Positions 1-8,082 of a stretch of DNA of 16,548 nt are shown here, piece after piece (the stretch's first letter is position 1; each line of letters starts with the position of its first letter). This DNA is from Sphingomonas_R sp036387535. Lineage in GTDB: Bacteria; Pseudomonadota; Alphaproteobacteria; Sphingomonadales; Sphingomonadaceae. Where the stretch lies: contig NZ_DASVTO010000145.1 of assembly GCF_036387535.1 (NCBI RefSeq), positions 1 to 16,548 of the forward strand. Reading direction: 5' to 3'. The translations under genes were made by a program, and so were the position numbers. The notes under the pieces were generated by a model that saw only the letters and a program-made list of their open reading frames with translations, was not told the DNA's origin and ran no database searches.

Positions 1-163
1 GGCCTTGTCAGATGCTTGGACGAGCCGGCTCTTACAGCTTGTTCCAGTTCAAGCGTGAGAAAACCGCATCAAATTAGCCCCAAAACGACACAGGTAGCAA
101 ACAGGCGTTGCGAACAGATCGTTAATTTTGCATGAACAAACCGTAATGTTCCGGGGGATGCAC

Positions 164-1432
164 ATGAAACGATCTTGGTTCGCCATAGCCGGCGCGGCGA
201 TTCTGCTCGCTACAGGCGCCGATGCGGCGGTTACCGTCAGCGGTAGTGGGTCGAACGCCGGAAGCTATTCATTTGAAGGCATTTCCTCGACGGGTTTTGT
301 CACATCTTCGGATGACAGCTTCGACAGAAGCTTCGCCGGTAGCTCGGCCTTTGCAGCGACGGGTATGTTGTCGACATCCGTCGGAGCTGCGGGGTCTGCC
401 ACCGCCTATGCCGATGCGCTGTGGACGGACACGCTCAATTTTCGCGTCACCAACGGCACCGCGCAATCGGTGACGCCCGTCTTTCTGTATTTCGACGGGG
501 TGAGCGGAGCCAGCGGCTCTTCAAACGCGCCAGGCCAATATTCCAACAGTACCTCCGTCCTGCTGTCCTCGGTCAACGGTATCGCGACGACAGCGTCGAT
601 CCTGCAGCAAGGCACCGGCAATTTCGGTGATAACGACAGCTATTCGGATGAGTCGGACGGTTGGATCACGATCCAATATGTCGGCCGCTACGCCGCTCTG
701 TACGGTTTCAACATCTATGGTGCCGAACAGGATTTCTCGTTCCGGACCATGTTGACCTCCTCGGCAGAAAGTTATGAATTCTTCGGGATTTATATACAGG
801 CTGATGCCTATGCGACCTTGCGGTTCGTACTGCCCGAGAATGTTGCGATGACGTCGCAGGGAGGCGCGTTCCCGACCTTGGCCGTCAGCAGCCAGGATGT
901 GGATGCACCGATGTTGCCCGGCAGCGTCAATGCCGACGGCGGGTTCCAGTTTGATTTCGTGGCGGTGGAAGGGGAGACACTGTTCTTCGATCCCGAGGTC
1001 GCGGTAGGCTACGACTATGTCGTCGGAAGTGGCGCACCCAACATCGCGACAGCGCTGTTCCCGACCTTGCTGGGCGACGCGGACGGATATGAGATCTATG
1101 CGATGTCTGACATGACCACGCCGTTGTTCACCGGCGTGATGGGTGGGCAGACCGTCGATTTCGCCACGGTCGGCTATGCTGCTGGCATTGCGGGCTTCGC
1201 GTTGCGCGGGATCGACGTGGCGGCGGGGCTGGACCCGGCGGATACCGCCGCATTCGTGACCGGGCTGAGCTTCGTCAGTTCCGGGATCGGGTCACTCACC
1301 CAGACGCCGGTCACTATCCTGACCGGCCCGGCGGCCGTCCCGGAGCCAGCGACCTGGGCGATGATGATCCTGGGCCTCGGGTGGGTGGGCGCCGGGTTCC
1401 GTCGGCGGAAGGCGATGCCCGCATCAGCCTGA
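164..1432 (+). CDS. PEPxxWA-CTERM sorted surface/secreted protein
   Basis: This is a secreted protein of unknown function, probably handed to the exosortase/PEP-CTERM sorting system. From the ATG at 164 it is 422 aa. It begins with a signal peptide (MKRS, hydrophobic stretch to about residue 20, likely cleavage after ADA). The middle is Gly/Ser/Thr/Tyr-rich, beta-rich by appearance and without a domain I recognise. The C-terminus carries the tripartite signal: VPEPATWA at residues 392-399, a short hydrophobic helix, then a basic FRRRK end. This PEPxxWA variant is typical of sphingomonads. I chose 164 over the TTG at 128 and the ATGs at 146 and 158 because a run of five G (153-157) lies 6 nt upstream and the signal peptide then starts with MKRS. 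Codon use is visibly less GC-biased than in the neighbours. No exosortase gene is in the window. Confidence 0.88.
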   Translation: MKRSWFAIAGAAILLATGADAAVTVSGSGSNAGSYSFEGISSTGFVTSSDDSFDRSFAGSSAFAATGMLSTSVGAAGSATAYADALWTDTLNFRVTNGTAQSVTPVFLYFDGVSGASGSSNAPGQYSNSTSVLLSSVNGIATTASILQQGTGNFGDNDSYSDESDGWITIQYVGRYAALYGFNIYGAEQDFSFRTMLTSSAESYEFFGIYIQADAYATLRFVLPENVAMTSQGGAFPTLAVSSQDVDAPMLPGSVNADGGFQFDFVAVEGETLFFDPEVAVGYDYVVGSGAPNIATALFPTLLGDADGYEIYAMSDMTTPLFTGVMGGQTVDFATVGYAAGIAGFALRGIDVAAGLDPADTAAFVTGLSFVSSGIGSLTQTPVTILTGPAAVPEPATWAMMILGLGWVGAGFRRRKAMPASA

Positions 1433-1485
1433 CTCCGTAGTCGGGGCGTCGGTTCTCGCGTCGCGCATTGTCCCAGGTTAGCGAC

Positions 1486-1491
1486 AGGAGG
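1486..1491 (+). promoter_or_regulatory. Strong Shine-Dalgarno, oddly placed, before the M61 peptidase
   Basis: AGGAGG lies only 2 nt before the GTG at 1494 and 26 nt before the first ATG of the frame at 1518. Neither distance is the usual 5-9 nt. An in-frame stop (TAG, 1479-1481) prevents extension upstream, so the true start is one of these two. The GTG is preferred only because it is the nearer one. Confidence 0.45.
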
Positions 1492-1493
1492 CT

Positions 1494-3386
1494 GTGTTTT
1501 CGGCACGGCCTTCGCCCATGATCGATCCGCCCCAGCCCAGCCCGCAGCCCGCGCCGATCCCGGAGCCCGAAGATCGCGCCTATTGCGGTGTCCTGCGCCT
1601 GTCGGTCGACGCGACCGACGTGACACGGCGCATCTATCAGGCGCGCGAGGTGATTCCGGTGCCGGGACCCGGGCCGATGATGCTGCTCTACCCGAAATGG
1701 TTGCCCGGTTTCCATGCGCCGCAGGCACCCATTGAGCTGTTCGCAGGGTTGACGATCACCGGCGGCGGGCGGGACATAGCGTGGACGCGGCATCCGGTCA
1801 CGGTCAACGCATTCCATGTCGACGTTCCCGACGGCGTGGACGAGATCGTGGCGGCGTTCCAGTTCCTGTCGCCCACCGATCCTTCGCAGGGCCGGGTGAT
1901 CGCCACGCCGGAGATGTTGGCGCTGCAGTGGAACACGGTGGTGCTGTATCCGGCCGGCCATTTCGTACGTCAGATCATGGTGGCAGCGGACCTGACCCTG
2001 CCGCCGGGATGGGAGATGGCCTGTGCGCTGGAACGGCAGCGGCAGGAGGGCGACACGCGCTGGTTCGAACCGGCGCCGCTGGACGTGCTGGTGGACTCGC
2101 CCGTATTCGCGGGGCGCCATTTTCGCCGGATCCCGCTGGACGATGGCGGTCAGGTCCGGCTGAACCTGATCACCGACCGGGCCGAACTGCTGGACGCCAC
2201 GCCCGAACAGATCGCGCCGCACCGCGCGGTGGTCACGCAGTGCGACCGCCTGTTCGGGGCGCGCCATTTCGATCATTACGACATGCTGCTGGCGCTGAGC
2301 GACGAGATGACCGGCATCGGCATCGAGCATCACCGATCATTCGATGCGGTGAGCATCCCCGACTATTTCACGGAGTGGGACGCGACCTTTGCCCGGCGCG
2401 ATACCGTGCCACACGAATATGTGCACAGTTGGAACGGGAAGCATCGCAAGGGCGCGGATTCCTGGTCGCCCTGTTTCGAACTGCCGATCCGCAACAGCCT
2501 GATGTGGGTATATGAGGGGCAGACCCAATATTGGAGCCGGGTGCTGTGCGCCCGGTCCGGGCTGTGGACGCTGGAGCAGGCGCTGGACGCGCTGGCGCAG
2601 ACCGCCGCCACGTTCGATGCGCGCCCGGGGAGCCGGTGGCGGCCGATGATCGACACCACGCGCGACCCGATCATCGCCGCGCGCAGCCCCTTGCCATGGA
2701 CCAGCTGGCAACGGAGCGAGGATTATTATTCGGAAGGCGCGCTGATCTGGCTGGACGTCGATACGCGGCTGCGGATGCTGTCGGGCGACACCCGCTCGCT
2801 CGACGATTTCGCGCGCGGCTTTTTCGGGCGGAACGGCGGGGAGTGGCGCAAGACCGACACCTATGTGTTCGAGGACGTCATGCGCGCGCTGGACGCGGTG
2901 GCGCCGTTCGACTGGACGGGATTCTTCACCGAGCAGCTTGAGGGCAAGCGGCGGGGGACGCAATTGGACGGGATCACGCGCGGGGGGTACCGGCTGGTCT
3001 ACCGCGACGTGCCCAGCGCGTTCTCGGTCAGTTCCGACCATGTGTTCGGGACCACGACGCTGAGTTTTTCGATCGGTGTCACCCTGGATTCGGACGGGGC
3101 GCTGAAGGATGTGCTGTGGGATGGGCCGGCGTTCGACGCGGGGCTGACGGTCGGATCGACGCTGCTGGCGGTCAATGGCGCGGCGTATAGCGCGGATGTG
3201 TTGAAACAGGCGATCGCCGCCGGCGCGTCGGGCATGCCGATCGACCTGTTGATCAGGACCGGCAAGCATGTCCGGCCGGTCACCATCGCGTATGACGGAG
3301 GCCTGCGCTATCCGCATCTGGAGCGGGTGGCGGGCGCGGATCCGCGGCTGGACGCGATCTATGCCCCCCTGCCGGGCGGGGCGTGA
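1494..3386 (+). CDS. M61 family metallopeptidase (glycyl-aminopeptidase type) with C-terminal PDZ domain
   Basis: This is a zinc aminopeptidase of family M61, whose founding member is the glycyl aminopeptidase of a Sphingomonas. It is 630 aa from GTG 1494. In order it has an N-terminal beta domain (about 20-200), a gluzincin-type catalytic domain with GIGIEHH before the zinc site HEYVH (H307, E308, H311) and the third ligand E341 in VYEGQTQYW, and a PDZ-like domain (about 520-605: GVTLDSDG...AFDAGLTVGSTLLAVNG). All catalytic residues are present. No signal peptide is visible: the N-terminus is proline-rich (PPQPSPQPAPIPEPE). Many M61 relatives are exported, so this one may be cytoplasmic. The start is uncertain (GTG 1494 or ATG 1518, see the RBS entry). 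It follows the PEP-CTERM gene by 61 bp and is convergent with the fucosidase gene. Confidence 0.9.
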   Translation: MFSARPSPMIDPPQPSPQPAPIPEPEDRAYCGVLRLSVDATDVTRRIYQAREVIPVPGPGPMMLLYPKWLPGFHAPQAPIELFAGLTITGGGRDIAWTRHPVTVNAFHVDVPDGVDEIVAAFQFLSPTDPSQGRVIATPEMLALQWNTVVLYPAGHFVRQIMVAADLTLPPGWEMACALERQRQEGDTRWFEPAPLDVLVDSPVFAGRHFRRIPLDDGGQVRLNLITDRAELLDATPEQIAPHRAVVTQCDRLFGARHFDHYDMLLALSDEMTGIGIEHHRSFDAVSIPDYFTEWDATFARRDTVPHEYVHSWNGKHRKGADSWSPCFELPIRNSLMWVYEGQTQYWSRVLCARSGLWTLEQALDALAQTAATFDARPGSRWRPMIDTTRDPIIAARSPLPWTSWQRSEDYYSEGALIWLDVDTRLRMLSGDTRSLDDFARGFFGRNGGEWRKTDTYVFEDVMRALDAVAPFDWTGFFTEQLEGKRRGTQLDGITRGGYRLVYRDVPSAFSVSSDHVFGTTTLSFSIGVTLDSDGALKDVLWDGPAFDAGLTVGSTLLAVNGAAYSADVLKQAIAAGASGMPIDLLIRTGKHVRPVTIAYDGGLRYPHLERVAGADPRLDAIYAPLPGGA

Positions 3387-3418
3387 GCGCGAGGGCAGGA
3401 GCTAAACGCGAGCTTGGT

Positions 3419-3450
3419 GGGGCCGGTCCCGCCGCAGCGATCCCGGCCCC
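3419..3450. terminator. Possible bidirectional hairpin between convergent genes
   Basis: GGGGCCGG (3419-3426) and CCGGCCCC (3443-3450) form a perfect 8-bp GC stem around a 16-nt loop. They lie in the 82-bp gap between the M61 gene (+) and the fucosidase gene (-). The position suits a shared terminator. There is no T tract on either side, so a classical intrinsic terminator is not demonstrated, and GC-rich DNA produces such stems by chance. Confidence 0.3.
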
Positions 3451-3468
3451 GGGCAGGGTGACAGACGA

Positions 3469-5112
3469 TCAGGCGGTGAGGCCGGTGCCGCGGATGACCA
3501 GCGCGACGCCGATCGGATCGCGGCGACCCGCGGGCAGCGTCACCTCCAGCGTATCGGCGGTGCGGGTGAAGCGCAGCGGGCCGGCGTCGCCCGCCAATGT
3601 GACGCGTTCGACCGTGCCGCGGCCGGTGGGCGTGGCGGTGCCCAGCCGCGTCAGGCGGACGACCCCGTCGTCGGGCCAGCCGAGCACATAGGCATGGACC
3701 GCGCCATCGGCCTGCGCATAGCGGATGTCGCGCGCGCCGAACGGAGATTTCGGCCCGGCCTCCGCGAACATGCCGGTCTTGATCTGGGTCGGCCCTTCGC
3801 CATACGCCCGCCAGGGGCGGGTACCGTAGATCGCGCTGCCGTTCCGCTCCATCCAGGCGGCGACCGCCTCCACGATGCGTTCTTCCTTCTCGTCGATGGT
3901 GCCGTCGCCGCGGACCGGAACGCTGAGCAGCAGGTTGCCGTTCTTCGAAACCACGTCGCACAGCGTGTGCACGATCGTCTGCGCGCTCTTGTACCCGTCG
4001 CGATTGTACAGATCGCGATCATAATGCCATTTGCCGATGCACGTATCGGTTTGCCAGACGGTGGGCGAGATGTCGGGCTTTGCGCCGCGTTCGACATCCT
4101 CGATCAGCCCGGCCCGGTGTTCGGCGGGCAGTTCCTTGGCGTTCAGCACCGCTTCCAGCCGGCCGCCGTTGCGGATCATGTTGCTGTTGTAATAATAGGC
4201 GGCCATATCGAGCCCGGCCTGTTCCAGTGGCAGGCCGAAATTGTCGAAGTAGATGAGATCCGGCTGATATTTGTCGATCAGTTCGCGGCAGCGCAGCGAC
4301 CAGTTGCGGACGAAGCCGGGATTGTTGACCGGCGCGGTCTCGGTCCATTTCCGATCGTTCGCCTCGTGCCACCGATTGGCTTCGGCAATGCTGGTGATTC
4401 CGTCCGGCATGACCATCGACCGGCCGGTATAGAGCATCTGCGGATCGAGGCCCTTCCACCATTTGCCCTTGCCGTCGGCCTTGGTCAGCCGGAACGCATC
4501 GTAGCGGACGCCCTGCTTCGCGCCTTCGGGGTCATAGCCATAAGCGGGTTGATACCAGTGCCAGGCGTGCGCGCTGTGGTTCGACACGCCGAAGCGCAGG
4601 CCGCGTTCCCGCGCGAGTTTCGCCCAGGTGCCGATAATGTCGCGTTTCGGGCCGACGCGCACCGAGTTCCACCGATGATAGGTGGAGTCATAGGTATCGA
4701 AATTGTCGTGGTGATTGGCGAGCGCCACGAAATATTTCGCGCCCGCGCGCTTGTAGAGATCCAGCAGGCGGGCGGGATCCCAATGTTCCGCCTTCCAGCG
4801 GTTTTCCATTTCCATGAAGCCGACGTCGCTGGGATGCCCGTAATGTTCCAGATGATGTTTGTAGGCGCGGGTGCCCTGGATATACATGTCGCGTGCATAC
4901 CAGTCTCCCGCTTCGGGCACGCATTGTGCCGACCAGTGCGCCCAGATGCCGAACTTCGCATCGCGGAACCATTCCGGCGGCGTGTACTGGGATGTGAGCG
5001 AGCCCCAGTCGGCCGCGAACGGACCGCGCGCTTTCTGCGTGATGCCGGCGGTGGGCATGGCTCCGGCGACGGCGGCCGCGCTGGCCATCATGGTGCGTCG
5101 TGTCAGTTGCAT
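3469..5112 (-). CDS. GH29 alpha-L-fucosidase, Tat-exported
   Basis: This enzyme hydrolyses terminal alpha-L-fucosyl residues; some GH29 enzymes also accept alpha-L-galactosides. It is 547 aa from ATG 5112. The N-terminus LTRRTMMASAAAVAG is a Tat-like signal, so a periplasmic location is likely. The (beta/alpha)8 domain is clear: FGIWAHWSAQCVPE near residues 55-68, VALANHHDNFD, and LIYFDNFG, whose D290 sits where GH29 enzymes have their nucleophile. The C-terminal beta domain (DIRYAQADGAVHAYVLGWP) is typical of the family. I chose 5112 over the upstream in-frame start at 5181 because it gives the signal peptide, has GGGAG about 8 nt upstream and avoids running into the IclR gene. It lies 49 bp downstream of the IclR gene on the same strand and is probably co-transcribed with it. 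Confidence 0.92.
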   Translation of the reverse strand: MQLTRRTMMASAAAVAGAMPTAGITQKARGPFAADWGSLTSQYTPPEWFRDAKFGIWAHWSAQCVPEAGDWYARDMYIQGTRAYKHHLEHYGHPSDVGFMEMENRWKAEHWDPARLLDLYKRAGAKYFVALANHHDNFDTYDSTYHRWNSVRVGPKRDIIGTWAKLARERGLRFGVSNHSAHAWHWYQPAYGYDPEGAKQGVRYDAFRLTKADGKGKWWKGLDPQMLYTGRSMVMPDGITSIAEANRWHEANDRKWTETAPVNNPGFVRNWSLRCRELIDKYQPDLIYFDNFGLPLEQAGLDMAAYYYNSNMIRNGGRLEAVLNAKELPAEHRAGLIEDVERGAKPDISPTVWQTDTCIGKWHYDRDLYNRDGYKSAQTIVHTLCDVVSKNGNLLLSVPVRGDGTIDEKEERIVEAVAAWMERNGSAIYGTRPWRAYGEGPTQIKTGMFAEAGPKSPFGARDIRYAQADGAVHAYVLGWPDDGVVRLTRLGTATPTGRGTVERVTLAGDAGPLRFTRTADTLEVTLPAGRRDPIGVALVIRGTGLTA

Positions 5113-5161
5113 CCGTCTGCTCCCTGGTTTTTCCCGAAGGCGCGGCGGTTGCGACGCAGCT

Positions 5162-5944
5162 TCAGGACATGTGATGGCCAAGTGTGGCCGAGATGGCGGT
5201 GGTGCTGTCGCGCAGCCGTTCGCGGGCGGCGTCGATCTTCACCTTCTGCGATCCGTCGATGAGTTCGAGGAAGGGTATGGTGAGCGCCCCCGCCAGTTCG
5301 CCGTCGAAGCCGAACACCGGAAAGCTGATGTCCGTGACGCCGTAGGTGATCGGGCTTTTCCGGCTGTCGAACCCCTGGTCCCGCACCTTTTTCAGGCGGC
5401 GCATCAGCGGTGGCCGATCGACCGGGCGATCGTCCAGCGCCGCCGCGAGGTCCAGCATGCGTTCGGTATTCTGCGCGGACGAGAAGGCGAGGATGACCTG
5501 GCCCGAACAACTGACGATCAGGTCGATCGAGGCGCCGAGTTTCAGGGAGAAGCCGCGCGTGCCGGGATTTTCCTCGCGCGCGATCACGAGGCCATGGCCG
5601 CCGTTCGGCACGACGAGGTGGCAGGATTGACCGATGTCGCGTGCCAGCTGCTGCATTTCCGGCATCGCGGCGCGGGCGAGATTCTGGGCCGGTGTCGCGC
5701 GGTAGGCGAGGTCGAGGATCTTGTAGGCGACGGTGTAGCGGTCGGTCTTGGCCGATTTCTGAAGATAGCCATGTTTTTCCATGACGATCACGATCCGGAA
5801 CAGTTCGCCGACCGAACGGCCGAGCCGGGCCGCCATCTCGCTGACCAGCGCGCCGTCGGGATGATCGGCCAGCAATTCGATGATCTCGAACGCCTTTTCC
5901 AGCGCGGGTGCGGCGTAGGTCCCCTTTGGACCGATTCGATTCAT
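5162..5944 (-). CDS. IclR-family transcriptional regulator
   Basis: This is a 260-aa one-component regulator. The N-terminal winged HTH spans about residues 10-70 (ALEKAFEIIELLADHPDG, then the helix-turn-helix MAARLGRSVGELFRIVIVME and the wing HGYLQKSAKTDRY). A C-terminal IclR effector-binding domain follows (about 75-255: CHLVVPNGGHGLVIARE, then the SCSGQVILAFSS segment and the conserved-type ITYGVTDISFPVFGFDGELAGALT). IclR proteins often control sugar-acid and aromatic catabolism (for example KdgR) and respond to a pathway intermediate. Placed between the dehydrogenase and fucosidase genes and reading the same way, it most likely controls this sugar locus, including the divergent promoter region at 7143-7245. 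That target is inferred from position only. The start at 5944 is the first ATG of the frame. Its SD is weak, the nearest G-rich run (5957-5961) lying about 12 nt away. Confidence 0.9.
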   Translation of the reverse strand: MNRIGPKGTYAAPALEKAFEIIELLADHPDGALVSEMAARLGRSVGELFRIVIVMEKHGYLQKSAKTDRYTVAYKILDLAYRATPAQNLARAAMPEMQQLARDIGQSCHLVVPNGGHGLVIAREENPGTRGFSLKLGASIDLIVSCSGQVILAFSSAQNTERMLDLAAALDDRPVDRPPLMRRLKKVRDQGFDSRKSPITYGVTDISFPVFGFDGELAGALTIPFLELIDGSQKVKIDAARERLRDSTTAISATLGHHMS

Positions 5945-6131
5945 GGCGTCCGTGATCCCCCGGTTGGTCCGGCGCGACCGTTAGCGCGATCGGCGGCGTT
6001 TCCGCCAGCGGATGGTGGAAGATCATCGGTGAGCGACGTGCATGGGGATCGCGGGCGCCGCCATGCCCGATCCGTCTGCCACCGGCGTCCTGCTGCATGG
6101 TCCCATCGGCTGTCGGTCCTGTCGGTAAGGG

Positions 6132-7142
6132 TCAGAAGCGGGCGATCGCCTTCAGCACGCGATCGGCGCCGGCGATCAGTTCGGGAATGCGCGTCGGCAG
6201 GTCCGCCGCGTCGCACGCGTGGGTCTGCAGCGCATCGGTCGGGATCAGGCCCTGCTTGATGGCGGCAATGACCCGGTCGAAATCGGTCGACAGTGCGTTG
6301 CGGCTGGCAAGAAGCGTGGTTTCGCGCTTGTGAAATTCGGGATCGGCGAAGACCAGATCCTCCTTCACCACGCTGATCAGCACATAGGTGCCGCCATGCG
6401 CGACATAGGCCAGGCCGCCGCGCATCGCATGGATGTTGCCGGTGGCGTCGAACACGCAATCGAACATCTCACCGCCGGTGCGGTCCGACAGGGTGGAGGT
6501 GGTGTCGGGCGTCACCAGGGCGGTATCGCGCAGGTCGAGACGGTCGCGGGCGTAGTCCAGCCGCGACTGGCGCGTGTCGATCATCGTGACGAGGGCACCG
6601 TCCAGGCGGGCGAAGAGCGCAGCGGCGACGCCGATCGGACCGGCGCCCACCACCAGCACGCGCGCCTTTGGCAACAGCCGGGCGCGGGCGACGGCATGCG
6701 CGCCGATCGCAAGGAATTCCACCATCGCCGCCTGGTCCAGCGTCAGCCCGGTCGCATCGACCAGCGCGCGTTCGGGCACCGCGATCACATCGCACATGCC
6801 GCCATCGATATGCACGCCGAGCACGCGCACGCGGACACAGCAATTGGGCTTGCCCTTGCGACAGGCGATGCAGGTGCCGCAGGCGAGATAGGGATTGATC
6901 GTGACGGCCTGACCGACGGTGAATGCCGATCCATCCGGCGCGAGCGCGATTTCCCCGGCCAGTTCGTGACCCATGACGCGCGGATATTCCAGATAGGGCT
7001 GGTTGCCCGCATAGATGTGATAGTCGGTACCGCACAGACCAACCCGGCGGATCCGGACCAGAGCCTCACCCGGGCCGGCCGTGGGTTCGGGGCGGGCAAT
7101 CACCGCAAGATCGAACGGCTTGTTGCAGATCACGGCCTTCAC
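6132..7142 (-). CDS. Zinc-dependent MDR dehydrogenase, L-galactonate-5-dehydrogenase (LgoD/YjjN)-like
   Basis: This is an NAD(P)-dependent medium-chain dehydrogenase of 336 aa. The start is GTG at 7142, with AAGGA 8 nt upstream. Catalytic zinc residues are C37 (VGLCGTD), H59-E60 (VMGHELAGE) and E142. The structural zinc set is C88, C91, C94 and C102. The Rossmann motif is VVGAGPIG (165-171... G166, G168, G171), followed by an Asp in MIDTRQSR, which suggests NAD+ preference. From memory, the pattern GNQPYLEYPRVMGHE, the early cysteine cluster, LGVHIDGG and DPEFHKRETTLLASRNA resembles E. coli LgoD, which oxidises L-galactonate at C5 to D-tagaturonate. L-fuconate is 6-deoxy-L-galactonate, so it is a plausible substrate here. 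It could instead be the C1 dehydrogenase for L-fucose or L-galactose. It is divergent from the lactonase gene and 187 bp before the IclR gene. Confidence 0.85.
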   Translation of the reverse strand: MKAVICNKPFDLAVIARPEPTAGPGEALVRIRRVGLCGTDYHIYAGNQPYLEYPRVMGHELAGEIALAPDGSAFTVGQAVTINPYLACGTCIACRKGKPNCCVRVRVLGVHIDGGMCDVIAVPERALVDATGLTLDQAAMVEFLAIGAHAVARARLLPKARVLVVGAGPIGVAAALFARLDGALVTMIDTRQSRLDYARDRLDLRDTALVTPDTTSTLSDRTGGEMFDCVFDATGNIHAMRGGLAYVAHGGTYVLISVVKEDLVFADPEFHKRETTLLASRNALSTDFDRVIAAIKQGLIPTDALQTHACDAADLPTRIPELIAGADRVLKAIARF

Positions 7143-7159
7143 CGGCGCATCCTTCCCGC

Positions 7160-7188
7160 TTGCATCGCACGGATCGTATTTCTATCGT
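7160..7188 (+). promoter_or_regulatory. Candidate sigma70-type promoter for the lactonase operon
   Basis: TTGCAT (7160-7165), a 17-bp spacer and TATCGT (7183-7188) give 4 of 6 matches in each box. The predicted start of transcription is about 50 nt before the lactonase ATG at 7246. Three ATCGT copies (7173, 7184, 7201) and a loosely spaced ATTTC/GAAAT dyad (7178-7182, 7198-7202) fall here and could form part of an IclR-type site. No experimental support. Confidence 0.4.
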
Positions 7189-7192
7189 CGCA

Positions 7193-7221
7193 TATATGAA
7201 ATCGTGTTTGCGGTGATGCAA
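7193..7221 (-). promoter_or_regulatory. Candidate divergent promoter for the dehydrogenase-iclR-fucosidase set
   Basis: On the minus strand TTGCAT (7221-7216), a 17-bp spacer and CATATA (7198-7193) form a mirror image of the plus-strand candidate. The two -35 elements, each extended by one base, make a perfect 7-bp inverted repeat (TTGCATC/GATGCAA). The -10 is weak (3 of 6). It sits within the 8-bp palindrome CATATATG (7191-7198). Confidence 0.33.
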
Positions 7222-7245
7222 CAGGAAATCTGGTGAAGGACGAGC

Positions 7246-8082
7246 ATGCGGATCGATGCGCATCACCATCTGTGGCGGTATTCCGCCGACGCCTTTGGCT
7301 GGATCGCACCAGGCAGTGCGATCGCGCGCGATTTCACTGCTGTGGACCTGGCCCGGGAACTGGCGGCCGCCGGGCTGGACGGTGCGATCGCCATTCAGGC
7401 GCGGCAGGTGGCGGAGGAGACCGCATTTCTGCTGGACTGCGCCGATGCGGTGCCGGCGATCCTGGCCGTGGTCGGCTGGACCGACCTGCGCGCGCCCGAC
7501 ATCGCGCAGCGGCTGGCGGACGAGGCCGCGCCCGGGCTGGTCGGATATCGGCATGTGGTGCAGGACGAGCCGGACCCCGATTTCCTGCTGGATCCGGCAT
7601 TTGTGCGCGGCGTGCGTGCGGTGGCGGCGCGTGGCCTGAGCTATGACATGCTGGTGAACCAGGCGCAGCTGCGGACCGTGCCGGCTTTTCTGGACCGGGT
7701 AGGCGCCGGGCGGTTCGTGCTGGATCATGCGGCCAAGCCCGATATTGCAGGCGGTGCATGGCAGCCATGGGCCGATGCGATCGCGGCGATTGCCGGTTAT
7801 CCGCACGTCGACTGCAAGATTTCCGGCCTGGTGACGGAGGCGGATCCGGCGGGCTGGACCCCCGCCGACATCGAACGCTATCTGGCGCATGTGCTGGAGC
7901 AGTTCGGGCCGGATCGACTGATCTGGGGATCGGACTGGCCCGTGTGCCTGCTGGCGGCGCGGTACGGCCAGGTCGTCGATCTGGTCGCCGATTTCGTGGC
8001 GCGGCATGTGCCCGCGGCGGCGGCGGCGATCTTCGGCGGCAATGCCGCCCGTGCCTATGCGCTGGAAGGATATGTGCGATGA
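7246..8082 (+). CDS. Amidohydrolase-family sugar lactonase (L-fuconolactonase/L-galactonolactonase type, COG3618)
   Basis: This is a cytoplasmic metal-dependent hydrolase of 278 aa that would open a 1,4- or 1,5-lactone of an L-sugar acid. It has the short amidohydrolase fold of COG3618: metal-binding HxH at the start (IDAHHHLW, residues 3-10), H161 in VLDHAAKP, and D230 in LIWGSDWP near the C-terminus, followed by IFGGNAARAY. Length and motifs match L-fuconolactonases of the non-phosphorylated fucose pathway. Characterised members often also accept the L-galactono- and D-arabinono-lactones. The ATG at 7246 has AAGGA 5 nt upstream. Its stop overlaps the next start (ATGA, 8079-8082), so translational coupling with the reductase gene is likely. 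Exact substrate is not readable from sequence. Confidence 0.85.
   Translation: MRIDAHHHLWRYSADAFGWIAPGSAIARDFTAVDLARELAAAGLDGAIAIQARQVAEETAFLLDCADAVPAILAVVGWTDLRAPDIAQRLADEAAPGLVGYRHVVQDEPDPDFLLDPAFVRGVRAVAARGLSYDMLVNQAQLRTVPAFLDRVGAGRFVLDHAAKPDIAGGAWQPWADAIAAIAGYPHVDCKISGLVTEADPAGWTPADIERYLAHVLEQFGPDRLIWGSDWPVCLLAARYGQVVDLVADFVARHVPAAAAAIFGGNAARAYALEGYVR

Noticed and set aside
3694..5262. Long plus-strand open frame (522 codons) across the fucosidase gene
   Set aside because: It is antisense to a clear GH29 gene. GC-rich third positions keep the opposite frame open, and the translation shows no domain or normal composition.
4871..7199. Long plus-strand frames opposite the IclR and dehydrogenase genes
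   Set aside because: They are shadows of IclR and MDR genes that have intact family motifs on the minus strand; the plus-strand products are low in coherence.
7758..8078. N-terminal extension of the UxaB-like gene inside the lactonase gene
   Set aside because: The family fold begins at ILQFG just after the ATG at 8079, and the extension lies entirely within the lactonase reading frame.
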